Origin: an uncultured Elusimicrobiales bacterium
Lineage (GTDB): Bacteria > Elusimicrobiota > Elusimicrobia > Elusimicrobiales > Elusimicrobiaceae
Reading direction: 5' to 3'
Length of the DNA stretch: 15,697 bases
Assembly: GCA_944325235.1 (NCBI GenBank)
Contig: CALUZE010000018.1
Coordinates: 1-15,697 of the forward strand
The translations under genes and the position numbers were made by a program. The notes beneath the pieces were generated by a model. That model was given only the letters and a program-made list of their open reading frames with translations, was not told the DNA's origin and made no database searches. This document shows, piece by piece, positions 1-5,766 of the stretch; the stretch's first letter is position 1; each line of letters begins with the position of its first letter.

Positions 1-77
1 CAAGCCCAAGCCCAAGCCCAAGCCCAAGCCCAAGCCCAAGCCCAAGCCCAAGCCCAAGCCCAAGCCCAAGCCCAAGC
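1..77. repeat. (CAAGCC)n hexanucleotide tandem repeat, cut by window edge
   Basis: Twelve perfect copies of CAAGCC (GGCTTG on the other strand) run from base 1 to 72, followed by a partial copy CAAGC. The array is cut by the left edge, so its true length is unknown. No reading frame in either orientation contains a stop within the repeat: plus frames read Gln-Ala, Lys-Pro or Ser-Pro, minus frames read Gly-Leu, Ala-Trp or Leu-Gly. On the minus strand a purine-rich AAAAAGGA just precedes two adjacent ATG codons (83-81, then the next upstream at 86-84 read in the same frame) leading into a Leu-Gly frame, and another ATG at 116 leads into an Ala-Trp frame; neither is supported as a gene. Copy-number changes would keep the reading frame because the unit is a multiple of three. 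Confidence 0.95.
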
Positions 78-990
78 ATCATGTCCTTTTTGTTTGAAAA
101 TTCGTAAGGATTCCATGCCCGGGCTTCGTAATCTATCCTCTATGGTTCTTAAAATGCTAAATTTATCCAAATTTTACAGCAAGGTCCAATTTTTTAAATC
201 AAACACCTGCCCAAATTCGTTTTGCCCCATATCCCAGGTACCCCCAAAACGTTTTAACGCATTTTAAGCAGTTTTTGGCTTAATTCTAATTTATATTAAA
301 AAATAAGGAAAATTTATTTTAAATATAAAAATACAAAAATAGAGGGGTGGGGAAAACAAAAATTAAAAATTTAAAAAAGCATGTAATTTTGCAATTTATA
401 ATGGGCGTAGACATCATAAATTTATTTCAAAAAAAGGCATGTTTTTGCCAAGGCAATATCAAAAAAACGATATGATTCGCCGGTTTTAAAAGGCTAAAAT
501 TGCAGAAAATTTTTCCAAAAACAGGCTTTATTTTGCTTGTGCACAAAAAATCTTTTTTGCTAAGAATAAATATCTATAATTTTTATTATTTTTAATAGAA
601 AAACATTTATAATTAATAAGTAAAACAAAAAAATCTAATATACATTATATGCTTAGGAAAGATCTGCTTTTTACTGATTTTAATTAACATAATAAAAATT
701 ATCAGTAGTTGTGTGGAGCGGGCAAAAACCCCCTTTTTCAAAAATGTAGGCTTGTTTAATGCCAGGTCTTGGCCGGTTGTGGATGAAGCTGTGCGCGGAT
801 TGTTTTTTGTTGTTGGGGCAGGCCGCTCAAGCGGATATAAAATAAAGAAGTGAAGAGAAAATATGTGTTTTTTGTAAAAATGGGGAATAAAAATCATTTT
901 TTTATGTAAAAATAAAAATACTTAAAAAATAATAATAATTTTTTTAAATAAATTTTTTAAATTTAAGAAGCAAAGATATGTATAACGAAA
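78..990. other. AT-rich gene-free region
   Basis: This stretch is dominated by A and T homopolymer runs; bases 901-960 contain only two G or C. No open frame has both a plausible start and protein-like composition. Two weak items are visible. The plus frame entered from the CAAGCC repeat stays open to a TAA at 265-267, but its translation looks random. A locally GC-richer patch at about 713-840 lies in a plus-strand open frame (620-853, TGA) whose last 46 codons could start at GTG 713; it has no Shine-Dalgarno sequence and I do not call it. The same patch contains a CCGC-TCAA-GCGG hairpin near 823-834. The region may simply be spacer DNA, or hold promoters for the neighbouring GC-rich island. 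Confidence 0.6.
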
Positions 991-1728
991 GGAGATGTTT
1001 GCTAAAAGATTCACTCTAAAACGGGACTCTTTCCCCCTTTCTGCACAAGCCGCAGGGGTTAGTTTGATTTCCGAAATGCGCGTTTATAGGTTTCCCCGCC
1101 GCTATGCTTTAGGTAAGAGCCACGCTTTGGCCGGCAAAATTGTGCGCGGGGGGTGCGGACAAGAAAACCGGCGTGCCGGGCGGCGCGCAACAGGGTGTTT
1201 TCCCGCCTGTAATAATTCCTTTCTCCCCCGGTTGGTATTTTGCGATCCAAGCGTGCGTTCCCCCCGACAGAACATCATTTTCTTCTTTGCGTACGGATAC
1301 ACGAAAGCCAAGGGCGGGGCGGAGCAGGCAGGAGTATGCCTCCGTGAAAGCTGTAAGGAAGTAAATGGCATGAAGGCCCTGCTGGAGCGGCCCCGGCGGC
1401 TTATGGCAGCGGTGGCTGTGAGGCGGTACCATTTGGAAAGGTTTTCTCCCCTCTGGGGCGAACGGGCAACGCCCTCAGATTTGCCAAAAGTAACTCGGCC
1501 TGACAAACGCGCCACCGGGCGAACGCACTCGTGAGAGAATGGAAAAGCCGGAAAGCGGGGATGCCCCCCGAAAAGCAAGTACGCGGCAGAACAGAGCCAA
1601 AAGACGGCTGCTGATAACGAAGTATATTGGCGGAAAAGGACTCCGCGCCGGCAAACGCACCGATAAGGCACGTACTTCAGGGGTGGGCGGAAGAAAAAAG
1701 CAATTTAGCACCGAGTGAACAAAGCTTT

Positions 1729-1771
1729 GCCAGGTACTCCGCGAAAAGGTTCGCCAGGTGCTCCGCAAAGG
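1729..1771. repeat. Two tandem imperfect 24-bp units
   Basis: GCCAGGT-A-CTCCGC at 1729-1742 recurs as GCCAGGT-G-CTCCGC at 1753-1766, each followed by an A/G-rich tail, giving a period of 24 bp. The junction forms a perfect GCGAA/TTCGC hairpin (1741-1754) with an AAGG loop. It sits at the right end of the GC-rich island. Confidence 0.7.
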
Positions 1772-1785
1772 ACGACGGGCCGCCC

Positions 1786-1808
1786 AAAAAGCAGTCGGCC
1801 ACAGCCAA
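1786..1808 (-). terminator. Possible weak terminator after the winged-helix gene
   Basis: On the minus strand, just past the stop of the 1817-2446 gene, a 5-bp stem TTGGC/GCCGA (1808-1804 with 1799-1795, one G-T pair) is followed by CTGC and then five T (1790-1786). The stem is short and separated from the T run, so this is only a candidate. Confidence 0.3.
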
Positions 1809-1816
1809 TAGCGTGC

Positions 1817-2446
1817 CTACCAAGTCTCCGCGCCCAGTTTTTCCGCCAATACAAACGAGCGGGCGAACCCTTCGTTCGTCAGGCGATAGGTGCGGCTGCG
1901 TTTGCTCCCCTCCGACGTAATATGCCCGTTTTTGATGTCCGCCGCCAGCAATCGGTCCAGGCGGCCCTCGTCAAAGCCGGATTTTTTGAGCGCGCGCGAC
2001 AAATTGAGCGCTTTGCAGGCCGGCTGCTTGAGGAGCACCCGGGCGCCGGCAAGCAGGAGTAACGCCCCTTCCTGCGCGTTTAAACGCATTTTTTTACGCA
2101 AGACAACAATATCCCCGTCCTCTTTCAAAAGCCGCTCCCACAGGCGCAATGCCGGGAAAGGGGTATTTTCTTGCGGGGCAGCTGGCGTTTCCCGGGGGCG
2201 TTCTATGGGCGAAAGGGTAAAATCCTTCCGCGGGAGCGGCGGCGTGGGGATAGACATCCGCGGCGCCGGCGCCCGTTGGACGGCCGGCTCCAGCGAAATA
2301 ACGGCCGGCGCCTGGCGTTTGCCGATAAGTGCCAAAAAGTAGTTGCGCTGTTGCTCTATGAATTCGCGGTTGCCTTCTGCTTCAAATTCTTCTCCGTTCG
2401 GAAAGCGGAAACGAATCTTAAAATTTTTGTCGCCTTCGGTATTCAT
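1817..2446 (-). CDS. Probable winged-helix DNA-binding protein (hypothetical)
   Basis: This encodes 209 aa and I recognise no named family with certainty. Three parts are visible. Residues about 8-42 form a small beta-rich, acidic segment with the motif FPNGEEFEAEG followed by a helix (EFIEQQRNYFLALI). Residues about 43-100 are a proline-rich linker. Residues about 100-205 are helical with the layout of a winged helix: a leucine/alanine helix, an ALKKSGFDEGRLDRLL recognition-like segment, then a basic hairpin (SKRSRTYRLTNEGFARS). The likely role is sequence-specific DNA binding in the cytoplasm, by inference from fold-like features. Composition is protein-like, with balanced Asp/Glu/Lys/Arg, unlike the neighbouring spurious ORFs. 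The ATG at 2446 is the first start downstream of a good promoter; the Shine-Dalgarno sequence is weak. The promoter overlaps repeated TGACATAT motifs, suggesting autoregulation. No gene lies beside it on the same strand. Confidence 0.75.
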   Translation of the reverse strand: MNTEGDKNFKIRFRFPNGEEFEAEGNREFIEQQRNYFLALIGKRQAPAVISLEPAVQRAPAPRMSIPTPPLPRKDFTLSPIERPRETPAAPQENTPFPALRLWERLLKEDGDIVVLRKKMRLNAQEGALLLLAGARVLLKQPACKALNLSRALKKSGFDEGRLDRLLAADIKNGHITSEGSKRSRTYRLTNEGFARSFVLAEKLGAETW

Positions 2447-2496
2447 TCTGATATGCCCCGTTTAAAAAGTTATCCACCGGAGTTTTCCCCCGGTTA

Positions 2497-2562
2497 TGAC
2501 ATATAATACACCATTTGATAACATATGTCAATACTGTATCATTTTATGTCTATTATATGTCA
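2497..2562. promoter_or_regulatory. Candidate operator: three TGACATAT sites around the promoter
   Basis: TGACATATAATA at 2497-2508 is matched by a perfect 12-bp inverted copy, TATTATATGTCA, at 2551-2562. A third ATATGTCA copy lies between at 2523-2530, inside an ACATATGT palindrome, and overlaps the -35 box; the first copy overlaps the -10 box. The two same-orientation copies are 32 bp apart, about three helical turns. This layout is typical of a repressor operator, and the adjacent winged-helix gene is the natural candidate for the protein that binds it. Binding is inferred. Confidence 0.55.
2503..2531 (-). promoter_or_regulatory. sigma70-type promoter for the winged-helix gene
   Basis: On the minus strand TTGACA (2531-2526) and TATTAT (2508-2503) are separated by exactly 17 bp, a perfect -35 and near-consensus -10. 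Transcription would start near 2496, giving a leader of about 50 nt before the ATG at 2446. The leader can form a small ACCGG/CCGGT hairpin (2494-2490 with 2480-2476). Confidence 0.8.
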
Positions 2563-2779
2563 AAAGATGTTTACAAGTGACTATCCCCGACGGCAGAATA
2601 AGAAAAATTGTTTTAAAAAATGATTCCAAATCTGATATTTTTGCAAGACAAATGACATTAAAAATCTGATATATGTCTTTGAATGAGGTTTTTTCTGGTT
2701 GCCGGTCGCAAACGGCGCGTTTATTCTGGGGCACGTAAAACAAAAAATAAGTCAATTTTAAGGGGATGACCCGCTGCAA

Positions 2780-2958
2780 AAAAAAGGGCAAAATTGCAAA
2801 AACGCTATGCGGCCTGCTGGAATACCCCCTCTTTGAGTTCCTGCTGCCAGCACGCAAAACAACGTTTGATTTTTAAATCTGCTCTTGCAGGACTAAAAAT
2901 CGCAAAAACGGTATTAAATTTGCTGATGCAAAAACAAGGGCGATTTTGCAAAAAACGC
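2780..2958 (+). repeat. Pair of imperfect 26-27 bp direct repeats
   Basis: A 26-bp segment at 2780-2805 (core AAGGGCAAAATTGCAAAA then ACGC) recurs at 2932-2958 (core AAGGGCGATTTTGCAAAA then AACGC) with a few mismatches and one inserted A. A shorter related copy, ATCGCAAAAACGG, lies between them near 2899-2911. Function unknown; possibly remnants of a dispersed repeat. Confidence 0.55.
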
Positions 2959-2976
2959 AGAACGCGCTTATTTGCT

Positions 2977-3004
2977 TTTTGGGGATATACTAGTACCCCC
3001 AAAA
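2977..3004. repeat. TTTTGGGG/CCCCAAAA palindrome
   Basis: An 8-bp perfect inverted repeat, TTTTGGGG at 2977-2984 and CCCCAAAA at 2997-3004, encloses a 12-base loop containing TACTAGTA, itself a palindrome. Its right arm belongs to GTACCCCCAAAA (2993-3004), which also occurs exactly at 238-249 in a similar context (TTTT then ATAT upstream), so a related sequence exists twice in the window. No T run follows on either strand, so it is not a standard terminator. Confidence 0.6.
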
Positions 3005-3203
3005 TGAATTTGAGGATACCCGCGCATATGGGGTATGTTGGAAACAGGCGGTTGGCTGGAGCCGCCTTGCGGAAACAAGATTCCCCCCACTGGTTGCAGG
3101 CGGATAAAATAGGCCTCAGGTGGGCTGATATGCGGTTTTGGATTTCTTTCCCAGAACAAGTTCCCTTTTTCTACGTTGGTGCACAAATTGGTTCGGGCCG
3201 CTT

Positions 3204-3239
3204 GGCCGGGTGTTGGCTGGCGGCCGGGTGTCAGCCGGC
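3204..3239. repeat. 18-bp tandem duplication
   Basis: GGCCGGGTGTTGGCTGGC (3204-3221) is followed immediately by GGCCGGGTGTCAGCCGGC (3222-3239), 15 of 18 bases identical. GGCTG at 3215-3219 can pair with CAGCC at 3232-3236. It lies about 80 bp upstream of mutY. Confidence 0.75.
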
Positions 3240-3281
3240 GCACGGAATTATCTGCCCGTCGGGCGGCGTATCAGGCGGATT

Positions 3282-3309
3282 TTGTGCCCGGGTCGGAAAA
3301 TTGTAAAAT
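3282..3309 (+). promoter_or_regulatory. Probable mutY promoter, near-leaderless
   Basis: TTGTGC (3282-3287) and TAAAAT (3304-3309) are 16 bp apart. The -10 box ends 9 nt before the mutY ATG, so the message would start only two or three bases before the start codon. No Shine-Dalgarno sequence is present. Confidence 0.45.
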
Positions 3310-3318
3310 AAACTACAT

Positions 3319-4350
3319 ATGAAAGCTTTTTCTTCCGTTTTACTTGCCTGGTACGACCACAACAAGCGGGATTTGCCTTGGCGGCGAACCAAGGACCCGT
3401 ATTTGATTTGGCTGTCCGAAATCATTTTACAGCAAACGCGTGTCGTGCAGGGGCTGGCGTATTATAACCGCTTTTCGGAGCGCTTTCCCACCCCGCGCGC
3501 ACTGGCGGAGGCACCGGAAGACGAAGTGCTTAAATATTGGCAGGGCTTGGGGTATTATTCCCGCGCGCGCAATTTGCACGCGGCGGCCAAAAGTATGCAG
3601 GGGGAATTCCCCCGCACGTACGAGGGCGTCCGCGCGCTGAAAGGTGTGGGCGATTATACCGCCGCGGCCGTGTGCTCTATTGCGTATGATATGCCGTATG
3701 CGGTGGTGGACGGCAACGTCTACCGCGTGCTGGCCAGGGTGTTTGGCATAAACACGCCGATAGATTCCCCCGCCGGCAAAAAACAGTTTACGCAGCTGGC
3801 GCAAAAGCTCCTGGATAAAAAACGCCCCGGCGATTATAACCAAGCCATTATGGATTTTGGCGCCACCGTTTGCACGCCTGCGGCGCCCCAATGTTTGGTC
3901 TGCCCGCTGGCGCAAGCGTGCCAAGCCTTGGCGCAAGGCAAGGTGGAACAGTGGCCGGTGAAAGCGCAAAAGACGAAAATTTCCAACCGCTATTTCCATT
4001 ATATTTATGTAAAGCAAGGCGAGTACACCTGGCTGCACAAGCGCGGTGCGGGCGACGTGTGGCAGAATTTGTACGAGCCGCCCCTGGTGGAAACCAAAAC
4101 GGCGGACGGCGATTATGGCGAGGCTCCCGAATACCGCCGCTGGTTTGGGCGCAAAAAAGCCCTGTTGCGGGTTTCCCCCGTTAAACACGTGCTTTCCCAC
4201 CGCGTAATTTACGCCGATTTGTCCGAAATCACCCTCCCCCCTTCGGTCCCGGTGCCGGAAGATTTTATGGCTATTGCCGTGCGGGAACTGAAGAAATACG
4301 CGGTATCCCGCCTGGTGCAGAAACTCTTGGAAAAAGCGGGGGTACTGTAA
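3319..4350 (+). CDS. mutY: A/G-specific adenine glycosylase MutY
   Basis: This 343-aa base-excision-repair enzyme removes adenine mispaired with 8-oxoguanine or guanine, preventing G:C to T:A mutations. The N-terminal HhH-GPD glycosylase domain (about 1-205) carries SEIILQQTRV with the catalytic Glu34, the helix-hairpin-helix LKGVGDYTAAAV (107-118), and VDGNVYRV with the catalytic Asp131. An iron-sulfur cluster site follows with Cys185, Cys192, Cys195 and Cys201 in the expected C-x6-C-x2-C-x5-C spacing. The C-terminal part (about 225-343) is the NUDIX-like domain that recognises 8-oxoG, including the VKHVLSHR motif. Length and all key residues are normal. The ATG at 3319 places Trp11 and the first helix as expected; it lacks a Shine-Dalgarno sequence and lies 9 nt after a -10 box. 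The gene stands alone and converges on the porin gene across a palindromic terminator. Confidence 0.97.
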   Translation: MKAFSSVLLAWYDHNKRDLPWRRTKDPYLIWLSEIILQQTRVVQGLAYYNRFSERFPTPRALAEAPEDEVLKYWQGLGYYSRARNLHAAAKSMQGEFPRTYEGVRALKGVGDYTAAAVCSIAYDMPYAVVDGNVYRVLARVFGINTPIDSPAGKKQFTQLAQKLLDKKRPGDYNQAIMDFGATVCTPAAPQCLVCPLAQACQALAQGKVEQWPVKAQKTKISNRYFHYIYVKQGEYTWLHKRGAGDVWQNLYEPPLVETKTADGDYGEAPEYRRWFGRKKALLRVSPVKHVLSHRVIYADLSEITLPPSVPVPEDFMAIAVRELKKYAVSRLVQKLLEKAGVL

Positions 4351-4393
4351 GCGGCGCTTGAAAATAAGTATTTTTCGCAACTTATATAAAAAG

Positions 4394-4425
4394 AAAAACG
4401 GCATATTTTAAAATATGCCGTTTTT
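4394..4425. terminator. Bidirectional terminator between mutY and the porin gene
   Basis: A perfect 32-bp palindrome: AAAAACGGCATATTTT (4394-4409) followed by its exact reverse complement (4410-4425). Each strand presents a GC-containing stem followed by five T, so it can end both the plus-strand mutY message and the convergent minus-strand porin message. Confidence 0.9.
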
Positions 4426-4444
4426 CATTCGCAAGAACTGCTGA

Positions 4445-5677
4445 TTAGAACTTATACCCAAACGTCAGGGCGACCATATCGCTCTTGCCGTCGGTGTATT
4501 CCATAGGCAGTATTCCCGCCGCCGTAGCAATGCTGTTGCCTTTTAAATCTTTGGCAAACACATGGGCATACGCTACGTCCACGCTCCAGGTTTCGGTTTG
4601 ATAACCAACCCCCACACTGGCGATATGGCGGTCGTCCACCGGCACAAGGGTGTCCATAGCGTGTTCGCTGATGGGGGATTTGTCGTACACATAGCCAGCG
4701 CGCAAGGCCCAGTTGGGCGTCAGCATATATTCCGTCCCCAAGTTCAGGCGGTAAACGTCTTTGTAATTCTTTTTGTTGTGAATGGTGGGAGCTTCTTCTT
4801 TTTCGGTATATTCAATAACAATTTGGTCGTAAGAGCTCCAGAAAGACCCCACAATACCTGCTTCGATGGTCCAGTCTTCCGTCGGGCGGAACGCAATACC
4901 GGCGGACAAGCTGTCCGGCAGGGTAATGGAACCTTTGGCGTCCCCGCTGTAGAGCTGGTCCGGCACTTCCGTTCCGGCGGCGATTCGCCCATTTAAAGTT
5001 TGTTTTACTTTGGTGCGGTACATAGCCCCCAAGGACCATTTTTCTGCCCATTGCGGTTTGTACGCTAAGGCGAAGTTACCCCCCCAGCTAATGCCGGACC
5101 CGCTGATTTCGTAAGCGGTGGCATGGGCGAGCATAGCGTTATCGGTTCTTAAAGTAGAATTTTGGGAGAACCCAATCACCATAGCTTCCAAGCCCATAGC
5201 AATGGATAATTCGTCATTGGCTTTTACGGCTAAGGTCGGAGTAAAAGAGAAAGTTTCCAACTTTACTTTGTAGGCCAAGGTGCTGCCATTCCACGTTTCC
5301 CAATTTTTGTATTCGCCGCCTAAGCCATAGCGGGAAAATCCGCCCAGGCCGACGGACACTTGGTCGCTCCATTGCTGGGTGATAAAGAAGTTCGGCAGGT
5401 ACCACACATCATTCTTGAGGGTGCGGGATTCCCCTGCCACCGTGGTTTTGGCGTCCGCCGTTACGACCGTCAGCCCGGCTTGTACCTGGGTTCCTTCCAG
5501 TTCGGTAATCAGCGCCGGGTTGGTGGCCAAGGAAGCGGCCTCGGCTTTGTTGGCCATTACAGCGCCGCCCATAGCCGTGGCGCGGCCGCTGTATTCGTAC
5601 AATGCAAATCCCGCGCCGTGGGAAACATCGGCCAGCAGGACGGACAAAAGCAGTACGGCAGTTAGTTTCTTGTACAT
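4445..5677 (-). CDS. OmpP1/FadL/TodX-family outer-membrane protein
   Basis: This 410-aa outer-membrane beta-barrel belongs to the FadL family, which lets hydrophobic compounds such as long-chain fatty acids or aromatics cross the outer membrane. Residues 1-21 are a signal peptide (basic start, leucine-rich core, likely cleavage after SHG). The mature N-terminus AGFALYEYSGRATAMGGA and the downstream NPA motif (53-55) match the FadL plug region. The rest alternates strand-like segments and ends in FGYKF, with the C-terminal Phe used for barrel assembly. Length is typical. The ATG at 5677 is preceded by a good Shine-Dalgarno sequence (GAGGAAA then TAC). It is transcribed alone between the terminator at 4394-4425 and the terminator of the upstream TPR gene. 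The substrate cannot be inferred; family assignment is firm. Confidence 0.9.
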   Translation of the reverse strand: MYKKLTAVLLLSVLLADVSHGAGFALYEYSGRATAMGGAVMANKAEAASLATNPALITELEGTQVQAGLTVVTADAKTTVAGESRTLKNDVWYLPNFFITQQWSDQVSVGLGGFSRYGLGGEYKNWETWNGSTLAYKVKLETFSFTPTLAVKANDELSIAMGLEAMVIGFSQNSTLRTDNAMLAHATAYEISGSGISWGGNFALAYKPQWAEKWSLGAMYRTKVKQTLNGRIAAGTEVPDQLYSGDAKGSITLPDSLSAGIAFRPTEDWTIEAGIVGSFWSSYDQIVIEYTEKEEAPTIHNKKNYKDVYRLNLGTEYMLTPNWALRAGYVYDKSPISEHAMDTLVPVDDRHIASVGVGYQTETWSVDVAYAHVFAKDLKGNSIATAAGILPMEYTDGKSDMVALTFGYKF

Positions 5678-5723
5678 GTATTTCCTCTGTTAGTTGGAGA
5701 TAATTTTGTGTTGGGGTCACACA

Positions 5724-5758
5724 AAAAACCCGTCCGAGCAGTACCCGAACGGGTTTTT
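5724..5758 (-). terminator. Terminator after the TPR protein gene
   Basis: AAAAACCCGT (5724-5733) and ACGGGTTTTT (5749-5758) form a perfect 10-bp stem, 9 bp past the stop codon of the minus-strand gene ending at 5767. On the minus strand the stem ends in a T run of six. It is symmetrical enough to work in both directions. Confidence 0.88.
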
Positions 5759-5766
5759 ACATCAAA

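Larger units (their letters stand above)
991..1816 (+). other. GC-rich island without credible ORF; candidate large structured RNA
   Basis: Composition switches abruptly from extreme AT to GC-rich near 990. Overlapping long open frames exist on both strands, but all give arginine-, serine- and proline-rich, acid-poor translations unlike the proteins elsewhere in the window, so I treat them as chance ORFs. The plus strand is purine-rich in places (25 of 30 bases at 1531-1560), as in the unpaired parts of structured RNA, and can form many local hairpins: CCGGC/GCCGG at 1168-1179, ACAGG/CCTGT at 1190-1210, AGGCA/TGCCT at 1326-1341, CAGC/GCTG at 1407-1418, an 8-bp stem at 1453-1478, CGGGG/CCCCG at 1556-1570, a bulged 7-bp stem at 1592-1613, and GCGAA/TTCGC at 1741-1754. 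A TATAAC at 981-986 could serve as a -10 box, without a recognisable -35. I found no signatures of tmRNA, RNase P RNA, SRP RNA or rRNA. The RNA interpretation is inference; boundaries are approximate. Confidence 0.4.
2563..3281. other. Gene-free region with small repeats and palindromes
   Basis: About 700 bp without a gene I can support. The left part is AT-rich, with AAATCTGATAT repeated at about 2626 and 2660. The middle part carries several GCAAAAACG-type motifs and a strong palindrome, described separately. ATACCC/GGGTAT (3016-3036) forms another hairpin. From about 3040 the sequence becomes GC-rich and ends in an 18-bp tandem duplication. Open frames on both strands (for example plus 2794-3306 and minus 2968-3243) have no ribosome-binding site and unusual composition rich in Trp, Cys, Gly and Pro, so they are not called. 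Confidence 0.6.

Noticed and set aside
1..77. CRISPR array
   Set aside because: The repeat is a 6-bp perfect tandem unit with no spacers.
613..897. 94-codon minus-strand open frame in the AT-rich block
   Set aside because: Composition mirrors AT-rich DNA (Ile, Phe, Lys, Tyr), with no ribosome-binding site or promoter; no recognisable motif.
995..1534. 179-codon plus-strand open frame at the start of the GC-rich island, with AAAGGAG directly before the ATG
   Set aside because: The purine-rich motif abuts the ATG with no spacer, the translation is Arg-rich and poor in acidic residues, and overlapping frames of similar length exist on the other strand.
1102..1768. Two overlapping minus-strand open frames (1102-1671 and 1475-1768)
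   Set aside because: Translations are rich in Arg, Ser, Phe and Pro with almost no protein-like pattern, there is no ribosome-binding site, and they overlap each other and plus-strand frames. More likely due to GC-rich noncoding DNA.
991..1816. tmRNA, RNase P RNA, SRP RNA, rRNA or a group II intron
   Set aside because: I looked for their conserved cores (for example the GAGGAAAGTCCGGGC-type P4 element and the intron domain V hairpin) and did not see them, and no reverse transcriptase gene is nearby.
2515..2542. Plus-strand promoter TTGATA-16-TATCAT opposite the winged-helix promoter
   Set aside because: Both boxes are weak and no plus-strand gene follows for almost 800 bp.
2794..3306. 170-codon plus-strand open frame upstream of mutY, and the antisense frame 2968-3243
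   Set aside because: No Shine-Dalgarno sequence, contains the direct repeats, a palindrome and the tandem duplication, and has odd composition (many Trp, Cys, Gly).
3427..4404. 325-codon open frame antisense to mutY
   Set aside because: It is the mirror of a firmly identified mutY gene and its translation is His/Arg-rich without family motifs.
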